Shown here piece after piece: positions 15,544-23,089 of a DNA stretch of 32,211 nt. The notes under the pieces were generated by a model. The model was not told where the DNA came from. It did no database searches and worked only from the letters and a program-made list of their open reading frames with translations. The DNA lies in assembly GCA_003221515.1 (NCBI GenBank), contig QHSI01000029.1, forward strand, positions 1 through 32,211, read 5' to 3'. This stretch comes from Candidatus Rokuibacteriota bacterium (GTDB lineage Bacteria > Methylomirabilota > Methylomirabilia > Rokubacteriales > CSP1-6). Position numbers and translations under genes: made by a program. Within the stretch, counting starts at the first letter, position 1, and each line of letters begins with the position of its first letter.

Positions 15544-16632
15544 GTCCTCACGCGGGACCAGCGCGCGGTAGACGTCCGCGGTCCGCGCCATCGTGGCGTC
15601 GATCGTGTACCGCTCGCGGACCATGGCCTGGCCGGCCCGCGCCATCGCCCGCGCGCGCTCGGGGTCGCGGAGCAGGTCCAGGATCGCGGCGGCGAGTGCG
15701 CCCGGGTCCGCCGGGGGCACCAGGCGGCCGTTCTCGCCGTCGCGGATCAGCTCGGGGCTTCCACCGACTGTCGAGGCCACGACGGGCGTACCGACCGCGA
15801 GAGCCTGGGGAATTACCTGAGGGATCGCCTCCGACCGGATCGAGGGGAGCGCCAGCACGTCGAGCGCCGCCATCACTTCTGGGATGTCCCGGCGGAACCC
15901 GGTGAGGTGCACGGATGCCTCCAGCCCCATCTGTCGGACGCGATCGCGCACCTCGTCGAAGCCGACGCCCGCGCCGACGATGAGGAAGCGCGTGTCGGGC
16001 GCCACCGCGAGCACCGCGCGGGCCGCCTCGAGGAATACGTTGTGCCCCTTCGAGCCGCGCACGTTGGCGACGAGGCCCACCAAGGCGGCGCCCGGCGGCA
16101 GCTCGAGCTCGTCACGCACGCGCTTGCCCGACACCGCGCCGTGGAACCGCGCCGCGTCGACGCCTGCGGGGATCGCCACCACGCGCTCCGGCGCGACGCC
16201 CGACGCGATCACGAGCGTGCGAACGGCCTCGCCGCTGGTGATGATCCGATCGGCGAGCCGATAGACGAGGGCGCGCCGCCGGCGGATCGGGATCGACACG
16301 TGTCGGCTCCGCACGACGGGCCGACCGAGCGACCGCGCCGCGATCCCGCCAAGCCAGCTGTCGATGGAGCTGTGGGTGTGGATCAGGCTCACGTCCCGCG
16401 CGCGCATGAAGCGCCGCAGACGGAAGAGGGCGCCGATGTCTGCCGCGCCGCGCATGCGAATCGCGACCGCTGGGATTGCCGTCGCCCGTGCCTCGGCGAG
16501 AAGCGGGCTGCCCGGCTGGCAAACGATCAAGGCGCCCCAGCCGTGGTCCAAGAGCCAGCGCGTCTCCGCAAGAGTGCGGATTTCCTGGCCCCCGTGCCCG
16601 TGGGAGGACTCGGTGTGCAGGACGGTGGGCAA
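15532..16632 (-). CDS. Glycosyltransferase family 4 protein
   Basis: The 366-residue protein has two Rossmann domains of the GT-B fold. The N-terminal domain begins HTESSHGHGGQEIRTL and contains LIHTHSSIDSWLGG. The C-terminal domain has GLVANVRGSKGHNVFLEAAR, FLIVGAGVGFDEVR and LPSIRSEAIPQVIPQALAVG. The last segment corresponds to the E-x7-E donor-site motif of GT4 enzymes, but the second Glu is Gln here, a variant seen in some GT4 branches. It probably transfers a nucleotide sugar to a cell-surface lipid or polysaccharide; acceptor and donor are unknown. The start is taken as TTG at 16630-16632 since the conserved N-terminus begins there and no ATG or GTG is available in frame. It ends inside the promoter of the arsR-Ehr operon. 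Confidence 0.83.
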   Translation of the reverse strand: MPTVLHTESSHGHGGQEIRTLAETRWLLDHGWGALIVCQPGSPLLAEARATAIPAVAIRMRGAADIGALFRLRRFMRARDVSLIHTHSSIDSWLGGIAARSLGRPVVRSRHVSIPIRRRRALVYRLADRIITSGEAVRTLVIASGVAPERVVAIPAGVDAARFHGAVSGKRVRDELELPPGAALVGLVANVRGSKGHNVFLEAARAVLAVAPDTRFLIVGAGVGFDEVRDRVRQMGLEASVHLTGFRRDIPEVMAALDVLALPSIRSEAIPQVIPQALAVGTPVVASTVGGSPELIRDGENGRLVPPADPGALAAAILDLLRDPERARAMARAGQAMVRERYTIDATMARTADVYRALVPREDLAI

Positions 16633-16686
16633 GGTTCCGCCTACCGCCCTGGGTGCTCGATGAGAGTTAAGGGGGTGTGAGTCGGC

Positions 16687-17043
16687 TTACCAGCGACCGC
16701 CGCGGGAGCCGCCGCGACCGGCGCCGCCGCCACCGCCGCCGAAGCCGCCGCGACCACCACCACCGCCGCGCCGGTCGCCACCACCGCCGCCTGTGCCTGG
16801 CGCCTTCGCCTTCTCGACCTGAATCGTCCGGCCGTCGAGGCTCGTGCCGTTGAGGCGGCTGATGGCCTGCTCAGCTTCCTCCGGAGTCGCCATCTCGACG
16901 AAGCCGAAACCGCGCGACCGCCCGGTGTCCCGGTCGGTGACGACGCTCGCGGACTCAACGCTGCCGGTGGCCGCGAAGGCCTCGCGCAGGCGCTCGTTCG
17001 AGGTGGAGAATGAGAGACCGCCGACGAAGAGTTTGACTGCCAT
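16687..17043 (-). CDS. RRM-type glycine-rich RNA-binding protein
   Basis: The 118-residue protein consists of one RNA-recognition motif (about 3-79) and a glycine/arginine-rich tail (81-118). RNP-2 reads KLFVGGL (4-10) and RNP-1 reads RGFGFVEM (44-51), with the aromatic residues that stack on RNA bases. Proteins of this form occur in cyanobacteria and many other bacteria, are often cold-induced, and bind single-stranded RNA. The tail, with runs such as GGGGGRGGFGGGGGG, is disordered and RGG-like. The ATG at 17041-17043 has a good ribosome-binding site (AAGGAG on the minus strand, about 8 bases upstream). The stop is 54 bases from the glycosyltransferase start. Confidence 0.93.
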   Translation of the reverse strand: MAVKLFVGGLSFSTSNERLREAFAATGSVESASVVTDRDTGRSRGFGFVEMATPEEAEQAISRLNGTSLDGRTIQVEKAKAPGTGGGGGDRRGGGGGRGGFGGGGGGAGRGGSRGGRW

Positions 17044-17162
17044 GGAAGGGCTCCTTCTGCCTTCCGAACCTGTGCGCGTCCGGAACTCGGAAAGGAGATC
17101 GGGGACGCGGCCTGACGGGGAGGAGGGTTCACGACGAACCGACGACCGCACCAGACAGCCGA

Positions 17163-17181
17163 AGTATACACTGGTCAACAA
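17163..17181 (-). promoter_or_regulatory. Putative promoter/operator region of the RRM gene
   Basis: On the minus strand TATACT (17163-17168) is a good -10, preceded by TTGTTGACCAGT (17170-17181). The same 12 bases occur in the lexA promoter at 23037-23048. Transcription from here would give a leader of about 110 bases, long enough for post-transcriptional control such as cold response. No matching -35 is evident. Confidence 0.4.
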
Positions 17182-17213
17182 CCTCCGCTACCGATTGTTG
17201 CCAGAGGTGCGAT

Positions 17214-17804
17214 CTGGTCGAGACGTTCATCGAGCATCTCAGGTACGCCGGGCTTTTCCTCGTGCTCCTGGCCGCTGGATTGGGTGCGCCGATACCCGAA
17301 GAGGTGCCGATCGTCGCCGCGGGCGTCCTGTCGCGCGCCGCCGCGCTGCGATGGTGGGTCGCGTTGCCCGTGTGCGTCGGCGGCGTGCTGTCCGGCGACA
17401 CCATCCTCTACTGGGTCGGCCATCACTGGGGTGAGCGGGTCCTCAACTGGCGCCTCGTGCGGCTCGTGCTGAGCCCGGCGCGCGAAGCGCAGCTGACCGC
17501 GGCGTTCCGGAACCACGGCGTGAAGATCGTGTTCACGGCGCGCCACGTGATGGGACTCCGCGCGGCGGTCTTCCTCACGGCCGGCATCGTCCGCGTGCCC
17601 TTCTGGAAGTTCTTCGCGATCGACGCCGGCGCCGCCCTGCTGGGCGTGCCGTTCAGCTTCGGGCTCGCCTTCGTGTTCGCGGACCAGGTCGAGTGGGTGT
17701 TCGCGGACGTGCACCGGGTCGAGCGCTGGCTCGGGCTCCTCGCCGTCATCGGCATCGCCGTCGGGACCGCCATCGCGGTCCGGCGGCGCAGCCCGCGGCC
17801 GTGA
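17214..17804 (+). CDS. DedA-family membrane protein, probable non-canonical start
   Basis: The protein matches the DedA/SNARE-associated family. It has the N-terminal YAGLFLVLLAAGLGAPIPEE, then GVLSGDTILYWVGHHWGERV, the FTARHVMGLRAAVFLTAGIVR segment with its conserved arginines, and two C-terminal helices. DedA proteins are scramblase-like transporters tied to undecaprenyl-phosphate or phospholipid recycling and envelope fitness. The first canonical start in frame is GTG 17262, but that would cut the conserved re-entrant N-terminal segment. The homologous reading runs back to a CTG at 17214 with an AGAGGTG ribosome-binding-like sequence 4-5 bases upstream, so I place the start there, giving 196 residues. 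A frameshift or sequencing error upstream is the other explanation. Confidence 0.78.
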   Translation: MVETFIEHLRYAGLFLVLLAAGLGAPIPEEVPIVAAGVLSRAAALRWWVALPVCVGGVLSGDTILYWVGHHWGERVLNWRLVRLVLSPAREAQLTAAFRNHGVKIVFTARHVMGLRAAVFLTAGIVRVPFWKFFAIDAGAALLGVPFSFGLAFVFADQVEWVFADVHRVERWLGLLAVIGIAVGTAIAVRRRSPRP

Positions 17805-17828
17805 CCCGGCGACTCCTAATGCTATATT
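17801..17828 (+). promoter_or_regulatory. Promoter of the histidine kinase gene, extended -10
   Basis: TGC-TATATT (17820-17828) is an extended -10 with a -35-like GTGACC at 17801-17806 (16-base spacer). Seven bases separate the -10 from the GTG start at 17836, which implies a leaderless transcript. No ribosome-binding site lies before the GTG. The -35 overlaps the DedA stop codon. Confidence 0.5.
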
Positions 17829-17835
17829 CGACTTC

Positions 17836-19146
17836 GTGATCGGCGCGACGTCGGCCGAGCGAAAGCCGTGGCACGCGATCTTCCGTCTGCTCGAGCGGGA
17901 CGAGCGCGCGTTCGCCGTGCTCCTCGCGGTGGTCATGGTGGGCGGCGTCGCCACGCTCGGGCTCGTCCCGCTCCGGCCGCGCCACCGGATCGACCTCTAT
18001 CATCTGGTCATCTGGTTCGCGGCGTACAAGGTCGGCGTCTTCGCGCTCGTGACCGTGAACCCGCGCGCGACCGGGACGTACTTCGCGGGCGCCCTCGGGA
18101 TCGACATGCTGCTGGTCTTCGCGCTCCTGGCCATGACCGGCGGCGGCGACAGTCCGTTCGTGAACCTCTTCTTCCCGCTCGTCGCCGTCAACGCCTACTA
18201 CTTCGGGCGGTGGATCGGTCTGCTGCTCACCGCGGTCGCCGGCCTGCTCTACTGGACGGCGGCGTGGCTCGCCCCGCCGGAGGCCGCGTGGACCGCCGTG
18301 GTGATCCTCATGGGGCTCGTCGGGCTGCCGGCGTTCGCGCTGGGCCACGTGGCCGACCGCGAGCGACGCTCGCGCGCCGAGGTCGAGCGCCTCAACGAGG
18401 AGCTGAAAGGCACGCTCTCGCAGCTCCAGGAGGCGCAGCAGGAGCTGGTCGTCGCCGAGCGCATGGCGACGGTGGGGCGCCTCTCGCTGCGGATCGCCCA
18501 CGAGGTCCGCAACCCGATCAGCGCCATCGAGCTCAACGCCGCGATGCTCGAGGACATCGTCCGCGACCCGAGCGACGAGCAGATGAAGGAGGCGCTGGGC
18601 CTCGTGGCCGCGATCCGCGACCAGGTCACCGCGCTCGACGCGCTGACCGAGGAATACCTGGCGTTCGCCCGGTTCCCGCGTCCCCATTTCGAGGAGGAGT
18701 CCGTCAACCACCTCGCGCAGGAGCTGGCCGACTTCATCCGCCCGGTCGCCACCCGCCAGGGATTGACGGTCCGCGTCGAGGTCGATCCGACCGTGCCCAT
18801 GATGGAGATCGACCGCGGTCTCCTGCGCCAGGCGGTGCTGAACCTCGTCAAGAACGGCCTGGAGGCGCTCTCGAGCGGCGGCGAGCTCACGATCGGGAGT
18901 CGCCTGGAGGGCGAGTCGGTCGAGATCTCGGTTTCCGACACGGGCGGAGGCATTGCCGCCGAGGTCGAGCCGCGGCTCTTCGAGCAGTTCTTCACCACGA
19001 AGCCCCAGGGCACCGGGCTCGGTCTCTCGATCACGCGCCAGATCGCCGAGGAGCACGGCGGTGAGATCCGGTGGGCCAACCGGGCCGGCCACGGCGCGAC
19101 GTTCACGATTCGCCTGCCGCTCAAGCGAGTGCGGGCCAATGCCTGA
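17836..19146 (+). CDS. Membrane histidine kinase (NtrB/ZraS-like)
   Basis: The 436-residue kinase has about six transmembrane helices (25-170), a coiled coil (176-212), the dimerisation/phosphoacceptor domain with His222 in IAHEVRNPISAIELN, and an HATPase_c domain. The ATP-site motifs are the N-box NLVKNGLEA (336-344), G1 DTGGGI (368-373), the F-box LFEQFFTTK and G2 GTGLGLS (392-398). There is no periplasmic sensor domain or PAS, so the signal is probably sensed within the membrane. It overlaps the NtrC-type regulator gene by 8 bases (ATG at 19139, stop at 19144-19146), which identifies the cognate partner. Confidence 0.93.
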   Translation: MIGATSAERKPWHAIFRLLERDERAFAVLLAVVMVGGVATLGLVPLRPRHRIDLYHLVIWFAAYKVGVFALVTVNPRATGTYFAGALGIDMLLVFALLAMTGGGDSPFVNLFFPLVAVNAYYFGRWIGLLLTAVAGLLYWTAAWLAPPEAAWTAVVILMGLVGLPAFALGHVADRERRSRAEVERLNEELKGTLSQLQEAQQELVVAERMATVGRLSLRIAHEVRNPISAIELNAAMLEDIVRDPSDEQMKEALGLVAAIRDQVTALDALTEEYLAFARFPRPHFEEESVNHLAQELADFIRPVATRQGLTVRVEVDPTVPMMEIDRGLLRQAVLNLVKNGLEALSSGGELTIGSRLEGESVEISVSDTGGGIAAEVEPRLFEQFFTTKPQGTGLGLSITRQIAEEHGGEIRWANRAGHGATFTIRLPLKRVRANA

Positions 19147-20521
19147 TCCGGCAACGCTGCTGGTCGCCGATGACGACCCGGGACTGCGCGAGAGCCTCGA
19201 GCGCACGCTGACCCGTGAGGGCTATCGCGTGGTACTCGCGTCGGACGGACGGGCCGCGCTCGAGCGCGTGCAGGCCGGCGGCGTCGACCTCATCGTGACG
19301 GATCTGAGAATGCCGGGATTGACCGGCCTCGAGTTGCTACGCGCGGCGAAGGCGATCAGGCCCGACGTCGACGTGATCTTGCTGACGGCGTTCGGCACCG
19401 TCGAGGAAGCGGTCAAGGCGATGAAGGACGGCGCCTACGACTTCCTCACCAAGCCGTTCCGGCGCGAGCAGCTGCTGAAGCTCGTCGACAAGGCCCTCGA
19501 GCGGCGCGACCTGATCGAGCAGAACAAGGCGCTCAAGAAGCAGCTGGAAGACATTCGCGCCAAGGGACAGATGATCGGCGCGAGCCCCGCGTTCCGGCGG
19601 ATGCTGACCCTCGTCGAGCAGATCGCCGACAGCTCCGCGACGATTCTCATCCAGGGCGAGAGCGGGGCGGGCAAGGAGCTGGTGGCGCGTGCGATCCACG
19701 AGCGGTCGGGCCGTCGCACCGGCCCCTTTGTGGCCGTCAACTGCGCGGCCCTGCCGGAGACTCTCCTCGAGTCCGAGCTGTTCGGCTACGAGAAAGGGGC
19801 GTTCACCGGCGCCGCCGGCCGCAAGGAAGGCCGCTTCGAGCTGGCGCACGGCGGCACGCTCTTCCTCGACGAGGTGGCCGACCTCTCGCTGGTCACGCAG
19901 CCCAAGATCCTGCGCGTGCTCCAGGAGGGCGAGTTCGAGCGCCTCGGGGGAACGCGCACGCTCCAGGTCGACGTGCGCATCGTGGCGGCAACCAACCAGG
20001 ACCTGGCCGAGATGGTGAAGGAAAAACGCTTCCGCGAGGACCTCTACTACCGCCTCAACGTCATCACCGTCCGCGTGCCGCCCTTGCGCGAGCGTCACGA
20101 GGACATCCGCGTCCTCGCTCAGCACTACCTGCGGGTCTACGCCGCCAAGAACGGCCGAAAGCTCGAGGGCTTCTCGAACGAGGCGCTGGAGCGGCTCGAG
20201 TCATATGCCTGGCCGGGCAACGTGCGGGAGCTCGAGAACCTCATCGAGCGCACCGTGCTGCTCGCCCGAAAGGATCGCCTCGACGCCGAGGACCTGCCCG
20301 AAGAGGTCGCGGGCGTGAAGCGCCCGCCGCGCGACGCGATTCTGGAGTTGGTCGGCACGCCGCTCGACGAGATCGAGCGGCGGCTGCTGGACGAGACGCT
20401 CCGCATCACCGGCGGCAACAAGACGCAGGCGGCGAAGCTACTCGGGATCGACGTGCGCACGGTGGCGCGCAAGCTCGAACGTCGCGACGACGACGTCGTG
20501 GAGGGCGGCGACCGGCCGTGA
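19139..20521 (+). CDS. Sigma-54-dependent response regulator (NtrC family)
   Basis: The 460-residue protein has three domains. The receiver (5-120) has acidic DDD 11-13, phospho-acceptor Asp55 in LIVTDLRMPG and Lys105 in FLTKPF. The AAA+ domain (about 145-380) has Walker A GESGAGKE (173-180), the sigma-54 contact loop GAFTGA (220-225) and Walker B LFLDE (241-245). A Fis-type helix-turn-helix closes the protein (NKTQAAKLLGIDVRTVARKL). It remodels sigma-54 RNA polymerase after phosphorylation by the upstream kinase. No clear -12/-24 promoter was seen in the window, so the targets lie elsewhere or are diverged. Its stop overlaps the next gene start as GTGA. Confidence 0.95.
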   Translation: MPDPATLLVADDDPGLRESLERTLTREGYRVVLASDGRAALERVQAGGVDLIVTDLRMPGLTGLELLRAAKAIRPDVDVILLTAFGTVEEAVKAMKDGAYDFLTKPFRREQLLKLVDKALERRDLIEQNKALKKQLEDIRAKGQMIGASPAFRRMLTLVEQIADSSATILIQGESGAGKELVARAIHERSGRRTGPFVAVNCAALPETLLESELFGYEKGAFTGAAGRKEGRFELAHGGTLFLDEVADLSLVTQPKILRVLQEGEFERLGGTRTLQVDVRIVAATNQDLAEMVKEKRFREDLYYRLNVITVRVPPLRERHEDIRVLAQHYLRVYAAKNGRKLEGFSNEALERLESYAWPGNVRELENLIERTVLLARKDRLDAEDLPEEVAGVKRPPRDAILELVGTPLDEIERRLLDETLRITGGNKTQAAKLLGIDVRTVARKLERRDDDVVEGGDRP

Positions 20522-21696
20522 AGGCCCTCCTGTTGACCCGCGAGTATCCGCCGCACGTCTACGGCGGCGCGGGCGTCGTGGTCGGTCAGCTCGCGCAGGC
20601 GCTGGCGAAGCTGATGGCCGTCGAGGTTCGCTGCTTCGGCGAGCGGTCCGCCGCCGAGGCGGCGGCGGCGATCTCGGTGCGCGGCTACACGCCCTGGGAT
20701 CGGATCGGCGGCAAGGACGCGCCCCGCTTCGCGCCCGCACTGGAGACGCTGTCGATCGCCCTCGCGATGGCGCGCGATCCCGTCGATGCCACCGTCGCGC
20801 ACGCGCACACCTGGTACGCCGACGTGGCGGGCCTCTGGATCCGCACGCTCCACCGGATCCCGCTGTGCGTGACCCTCCACAGCATGGAGCCACTGCGGCC
20901 GTGGAAGGCCGACCAGCTCGGCAGCGGCTACCTGCTGTCGAGCTGGATCGAGAAGACGGGCGTGGAGGCCGCCGATCGAGTCATCGCGGTCTCGCACCGG
21001 ATGCGCGAGGACATCCTGGCTCACTTCCGCGTCGATCCCGAGCGCGTGGTCGTCATTCACAACGGCATCGATCCCGACCAGTTCCGCCGGACCGAGAACC
21101 GCGACGTCCTGGCGCGCTACGGCATCCGCGAGCCGTACGTGCTCTTCGTCGGGCGCATCACCGATCAGAAGGGGATCTTCCACCTGCTCGAGGCGGCGCC
21201 CCGGTTGCCGTCGGGCGTGCAGGTCGTGCTCTGCGCCTCTGCGCCCGACACTCCCGAGATCGAGGCGCGCCTCCGCAAGGCGGTGCCGGAGCACCCGAAC
21301 GTCGTGTGGATCGGCGCCATGCTGCCGGTGCCCGACGTCGTCCAGCTCTACAGTCATGCCGCGGTCTTCGCCTGCCCGTCGGTGTACGAGCCCTTCGGCC
21401 TGATCAACCTCGAGGCGATGGCCTGCGAGACGCCGGTGGTCGCCTCGGGCGTCGGCGGCATCCTCGAGGTCGTGGACGACGGCAAGACCGGGTTGCTGAT
21501 CGAGCCGGGGCGGCCGGACGTGCTGGCGGCGGCCCTCGGCTCGCTGCTCGCGGATCGCCAGCGCGCCCGGGCCATGGGACGCGCCGGGCGCCTCCGCGTG
21601 GAGGCGCAGTTCAGCTGGGCCAGCGTCGCCGCGCAGACCCGCGAGGTCTACGCGGAGGCGGTGGCCGACTTCGCCCGGTCGTCGGAAAACGGCTAA
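20518..21696 (+). CDS. Glycogen synthase-like glycosyltransferase (GT4)
   Basis: The 392-residue protein resembles the GlgA/GlgM branch of GT4 first described in actinobacteria. It opens LLTREYPPHVYGGAGVVVGQ, followed by VAHAHTWYADVAGLW and CVTLHSMEPLRPWKADQLG. The C-terminal domain contains VLFVGRITDQKGIFHLLEAA and a complete E-x7-E motif in EPFGLINLEAMACETPVVAS. Members use ADP- or UDP-glucose to extend alpha-glucans or to make maltose-1-phosphate. The GTG start at 20518 overlaps the stop of the sigma-54 regulator gene (GTGA), so its translation is probably coupled to that of the two-component system. No other glycogen genes are in the window. Confidence 0.87.
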   Translation: MKALLLTREYPPHVYGGAGVVVGQLAQALAKLMAVEVRCFGERSAAEAAAAISVRGYTPWDRIGGKDAPRFAPALETLSIALAMARDPVDATVAHAHTWYADVAGLWIRTLHRIPLCVTLHSMEPLRPWKADQLGSGYLLSSWIEKTGVEAADRVIAVSHRMREDILAHFRVDPERVVVIHNGIDPDQFRRTENRDVLARYGIREPYVLFVGRITDQKGIFHLLEAAPRLPSGVQVVLCASAPDTPEIEARLRKAVPEHPNVVWIGAMLPVPDVVQLYSHAAVFACPSVYEPFGLINLEAMACETPVVASGVGGILEVVDDGKTGLLIEPGRPDVLAAALGSLLADRQRARAMGRAGRLRVEAQFSWASVAAQTREVYAEAVADFARSSENG

Positions 21697-21703
21697 CGCG
21701 CGC

Positions 21704-22492
21704 GTGCCCCCCCAGAGCCTGTCGACCCTCCGCGGCTTCGTCTTCGACCTCGACGGCTGCGTCTGGAGCGGCAACGCCCTCAACCCGGGCGCCGGCGACG
21801 CCCTCGCGGCGCTCGGCCGAGCCGGCCGCGGGCTCGCCTTCGTCTCGAACAACTCGCGCGCGACCGGCGCCGACCTGCGGGCGCGGCTGCAGGGCCTCGG
21901 CGTCGGCGTCGCCCACCACGTCCTGACGCCGCTCGAGATCATCGGCGTAGTGATCCGCGAAAGATTCGGACCGTCGCGCGTGCTCGTCATCGGCGCTCCC
22001 GAGCTGGCCGCCGTGGTCGCGGCGGCGGGCCACGAGGTCGTCGACGTGAAGGACTACCGGAAGGCGAGCGTCGTCGCGGTCGGCAACGACTTCGACCTGA
22101 GCTACGAGCGGCTGACCATCGCGGCGCGCGCCGCCGCAAGCGGAGCGCCGCTCGTCACGCCGAACGTGGATCCGCGCCTGCCGATCGAGGGCGGCGACTT
22201 CCTGCCCGGCTGCGGCGCGATCATCGCCGCGGTCGCGGCCGCGGCGGGCGTGCGTCCGATCGTGGTGGGCAAGCCCGAGCCGCCGCTGTTCCGCATCGCG
22301 CTCGAGCGGCTGGGGCTGCCGTCCGCCGCCGCGGCGATGGTGGGCGACAGCGTTCTGTCCGACATCCGCGGTGCCCGGGCCGTCGGCATGCAGACGGTGC
22401 TGTACGCGCCCGATGGCAACGCGCCAACCGGCGAGGCGGACGTCGTGGTGGGCTCGTTCGCCGAGCTGGCGCGGCTCGCCGGGGTCGGCTAG
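21704..22492 (+). CDS. HAD-IIA family phosphatase (NagD/PGP-like)
   Basis: The 262-residue protein has the HAD motifs: motif I FDLDGCVWSG (nucleophile Asp15, acid/base Asp17), motif II SNNSR, motif III lysine in VVGKPEPPLF and motif IV GDSVLSDIRGARAVGM. The C2A-type cap between motifs II and III places it with NagD, 4-nitrophenylphosphatase and phosphoglycolate phosphatase. Likely substrates are nucleotide monophosphates or small sugar phosphates. The start GTG at 21704 is 7 bases after the glycogen synthase-like gene, so the two may act together on sugar phosphates, which is an inference. Confidence 0.9.
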   Translation: MPPQSLSTLRGFVFDLDGCVWSGNALNPGAGDALAALGRAGRGLAFVSNNSRATGADLRARLQGLGVGVAHHVLTPLEIIGVVIRERFGPSRVLVIGAPELAAVVAAAGHEVVDVKDYRKASVVAVGNDFDLSYERLTIAARAAASGAPLVTPNVDPRLPIEGGDFLPGCGAIIAAVAAAAGVRPIVVGKPEPPLFRIALERLGLPSAAAAMVGDSVLSDIRGARAVGMQTVLYAPDGNAPTGEADVVVGSFAELARLAGVG

Positions 22493-22503
22493 CCGGACCC
22501 GCG

Positions 22504-22512
22504 TGTTACTCT
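22504..22512 (+). promoter_or_regulatory. Putative extended -10 promoter of the tatA-like gene
   Basis: TGT-TACTCT has the extended -10 form and is followed by 7 bases and the ATG at 22520. No ribosome-binding site precedes the ATG, so a leaderless transcript is plausible. No convincing -35 is visible. Confidence 0.35.
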
Positions 22513-22519
22513 AGCCGCG

Positions 22520-22984
22520 ATGTTCGACATCGGGCTGCAGGAGATGCTCGTCATCGGGGTTCTGGCGCTGCTGGTGTTCGGCCCCGGAAAGCTTCCCGAG
22601 CTCGGACGCATGGTGGGTCGCGCGCTGCGAGAATTTCGCCGTGCCAGCGACGAGTTCCGGTCGACCGTCGAGACGAACCTGCACATCAACGATCCCGATC
22701 CGATCATCGCCCCAACGCCCGCGTCCGTCGACGCCGCGCCGGCACCCGTGTTGCCGTCGGAGGCGGAAGGCGCCGTCGCCGCCGGCGATGCCACCCTGGT
22801 CGTGGCGGTCGAGCCGGGCGAGCCGTACTGCGCTCAGCGGACATCGCGGCTGTTCCACAAGAGCGATTGCAGCTGGGTCACGCGGATCCCGGAGCCCGAG
22901 CGGGCGTACTTCAAGCACGTTGTCGATGCCCGCGAGCAGGGGTACGTGACCTGCCCCGTCTGCGAGCCGTGGGAACCCGCCTGA
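22520..22984 (+). CDS. TatA/TatB-like translocase protein fused to a Cys/His-rich putative metal-binding domain
   Basis: Residues 1-50 are a TatA/TatB unit: one membrane helix ([15 protein letters not shown]), the hinge [11 protein letters not shown] and an amphipathic helix with basic residues. A Pro/Ala-rich linker (about 58-100) follows. Residues 101-151 form a separate domain with Cys104, His113, Cys117, Cys145 and Cys148 in a Y-C…FHKSDCSW…YF…[10 protein letters not shown] pattern. That pattern resembles the small Ada-like zinc-binding domain found at the ends of some secreted nucleases. TatA normally ends in an acidic tail, so this fusion is unusual. The tail would face the cytoplasm and could bind zinc or a substrate. 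No tatC is in the window. Confidence 0.85.
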   Translation: MFDIGLQEMLVIGVLALLVFGPGKLPELGRMVGRALREFRRASDEFRSTVETNLHINDPDPIIAPTPASVDAAPAPVLPSEAEGAVAAGDATLVVAVEPGEPYCAQRTSRLFHKSDCSWVTRIPEPERAYFKHVVDAREQGYVTCPVCEPWEPA

Positions 22985-23038
22985 TCCGTCGCGTCTGATT
23001 CGCTCGTTTAGGCCTCGCCGGGGCCGCACTCGCTTTTT

Positions 23039-23068
23039 GTTGACCAGTCAACACGAGTTGAGTAATAC
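23039..23068 (+). promoter_or_regulatory. lexA promoter with overlapping GTTGA-type operator
   Basis: -35 TTGACC (23040-23045) and -10 TAATAC (23063-23068) are 17 bases apart. Overlapping the -35 is the dyad GTTGAC-CA-GTCAAC (23039-23052), and a third half-site GTTGAG (23057-23062) completes the inverted pair CAAC-ACGA-GTTG. Such a dyad over the promoter is the expected place for a LexA autoregulatory site, though the sequence is not a classical SOS box. Confidence 0.6.
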
Positions 23069-23089
23069 TTCCGGATCGGGAGGCCGACC

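Noticed and set aside
16687-16802. Tandem repeat or low-complexity element in the RRM gene
   Set aside because: The repeated Gly codons are simply the RGG-like tail of the RNA-binding protein, in frame and typical of the family.
17836-21704. Sigma-54 (-24/-12) promoters near the NtrC-type regulator
   Set aside because: TGGCAC-like strings occur inside coding sequence (for example near 17869) but lack a TTGCA-type partner at the right spacing.
22484-22499. Bulged hairpin at the end of the HAD gene as a terminator
   Set aside because: The arms (GGTCGG and CCGGACC) need a bulge and a very short loop, and no U tract follows; too weak to list as a feature.
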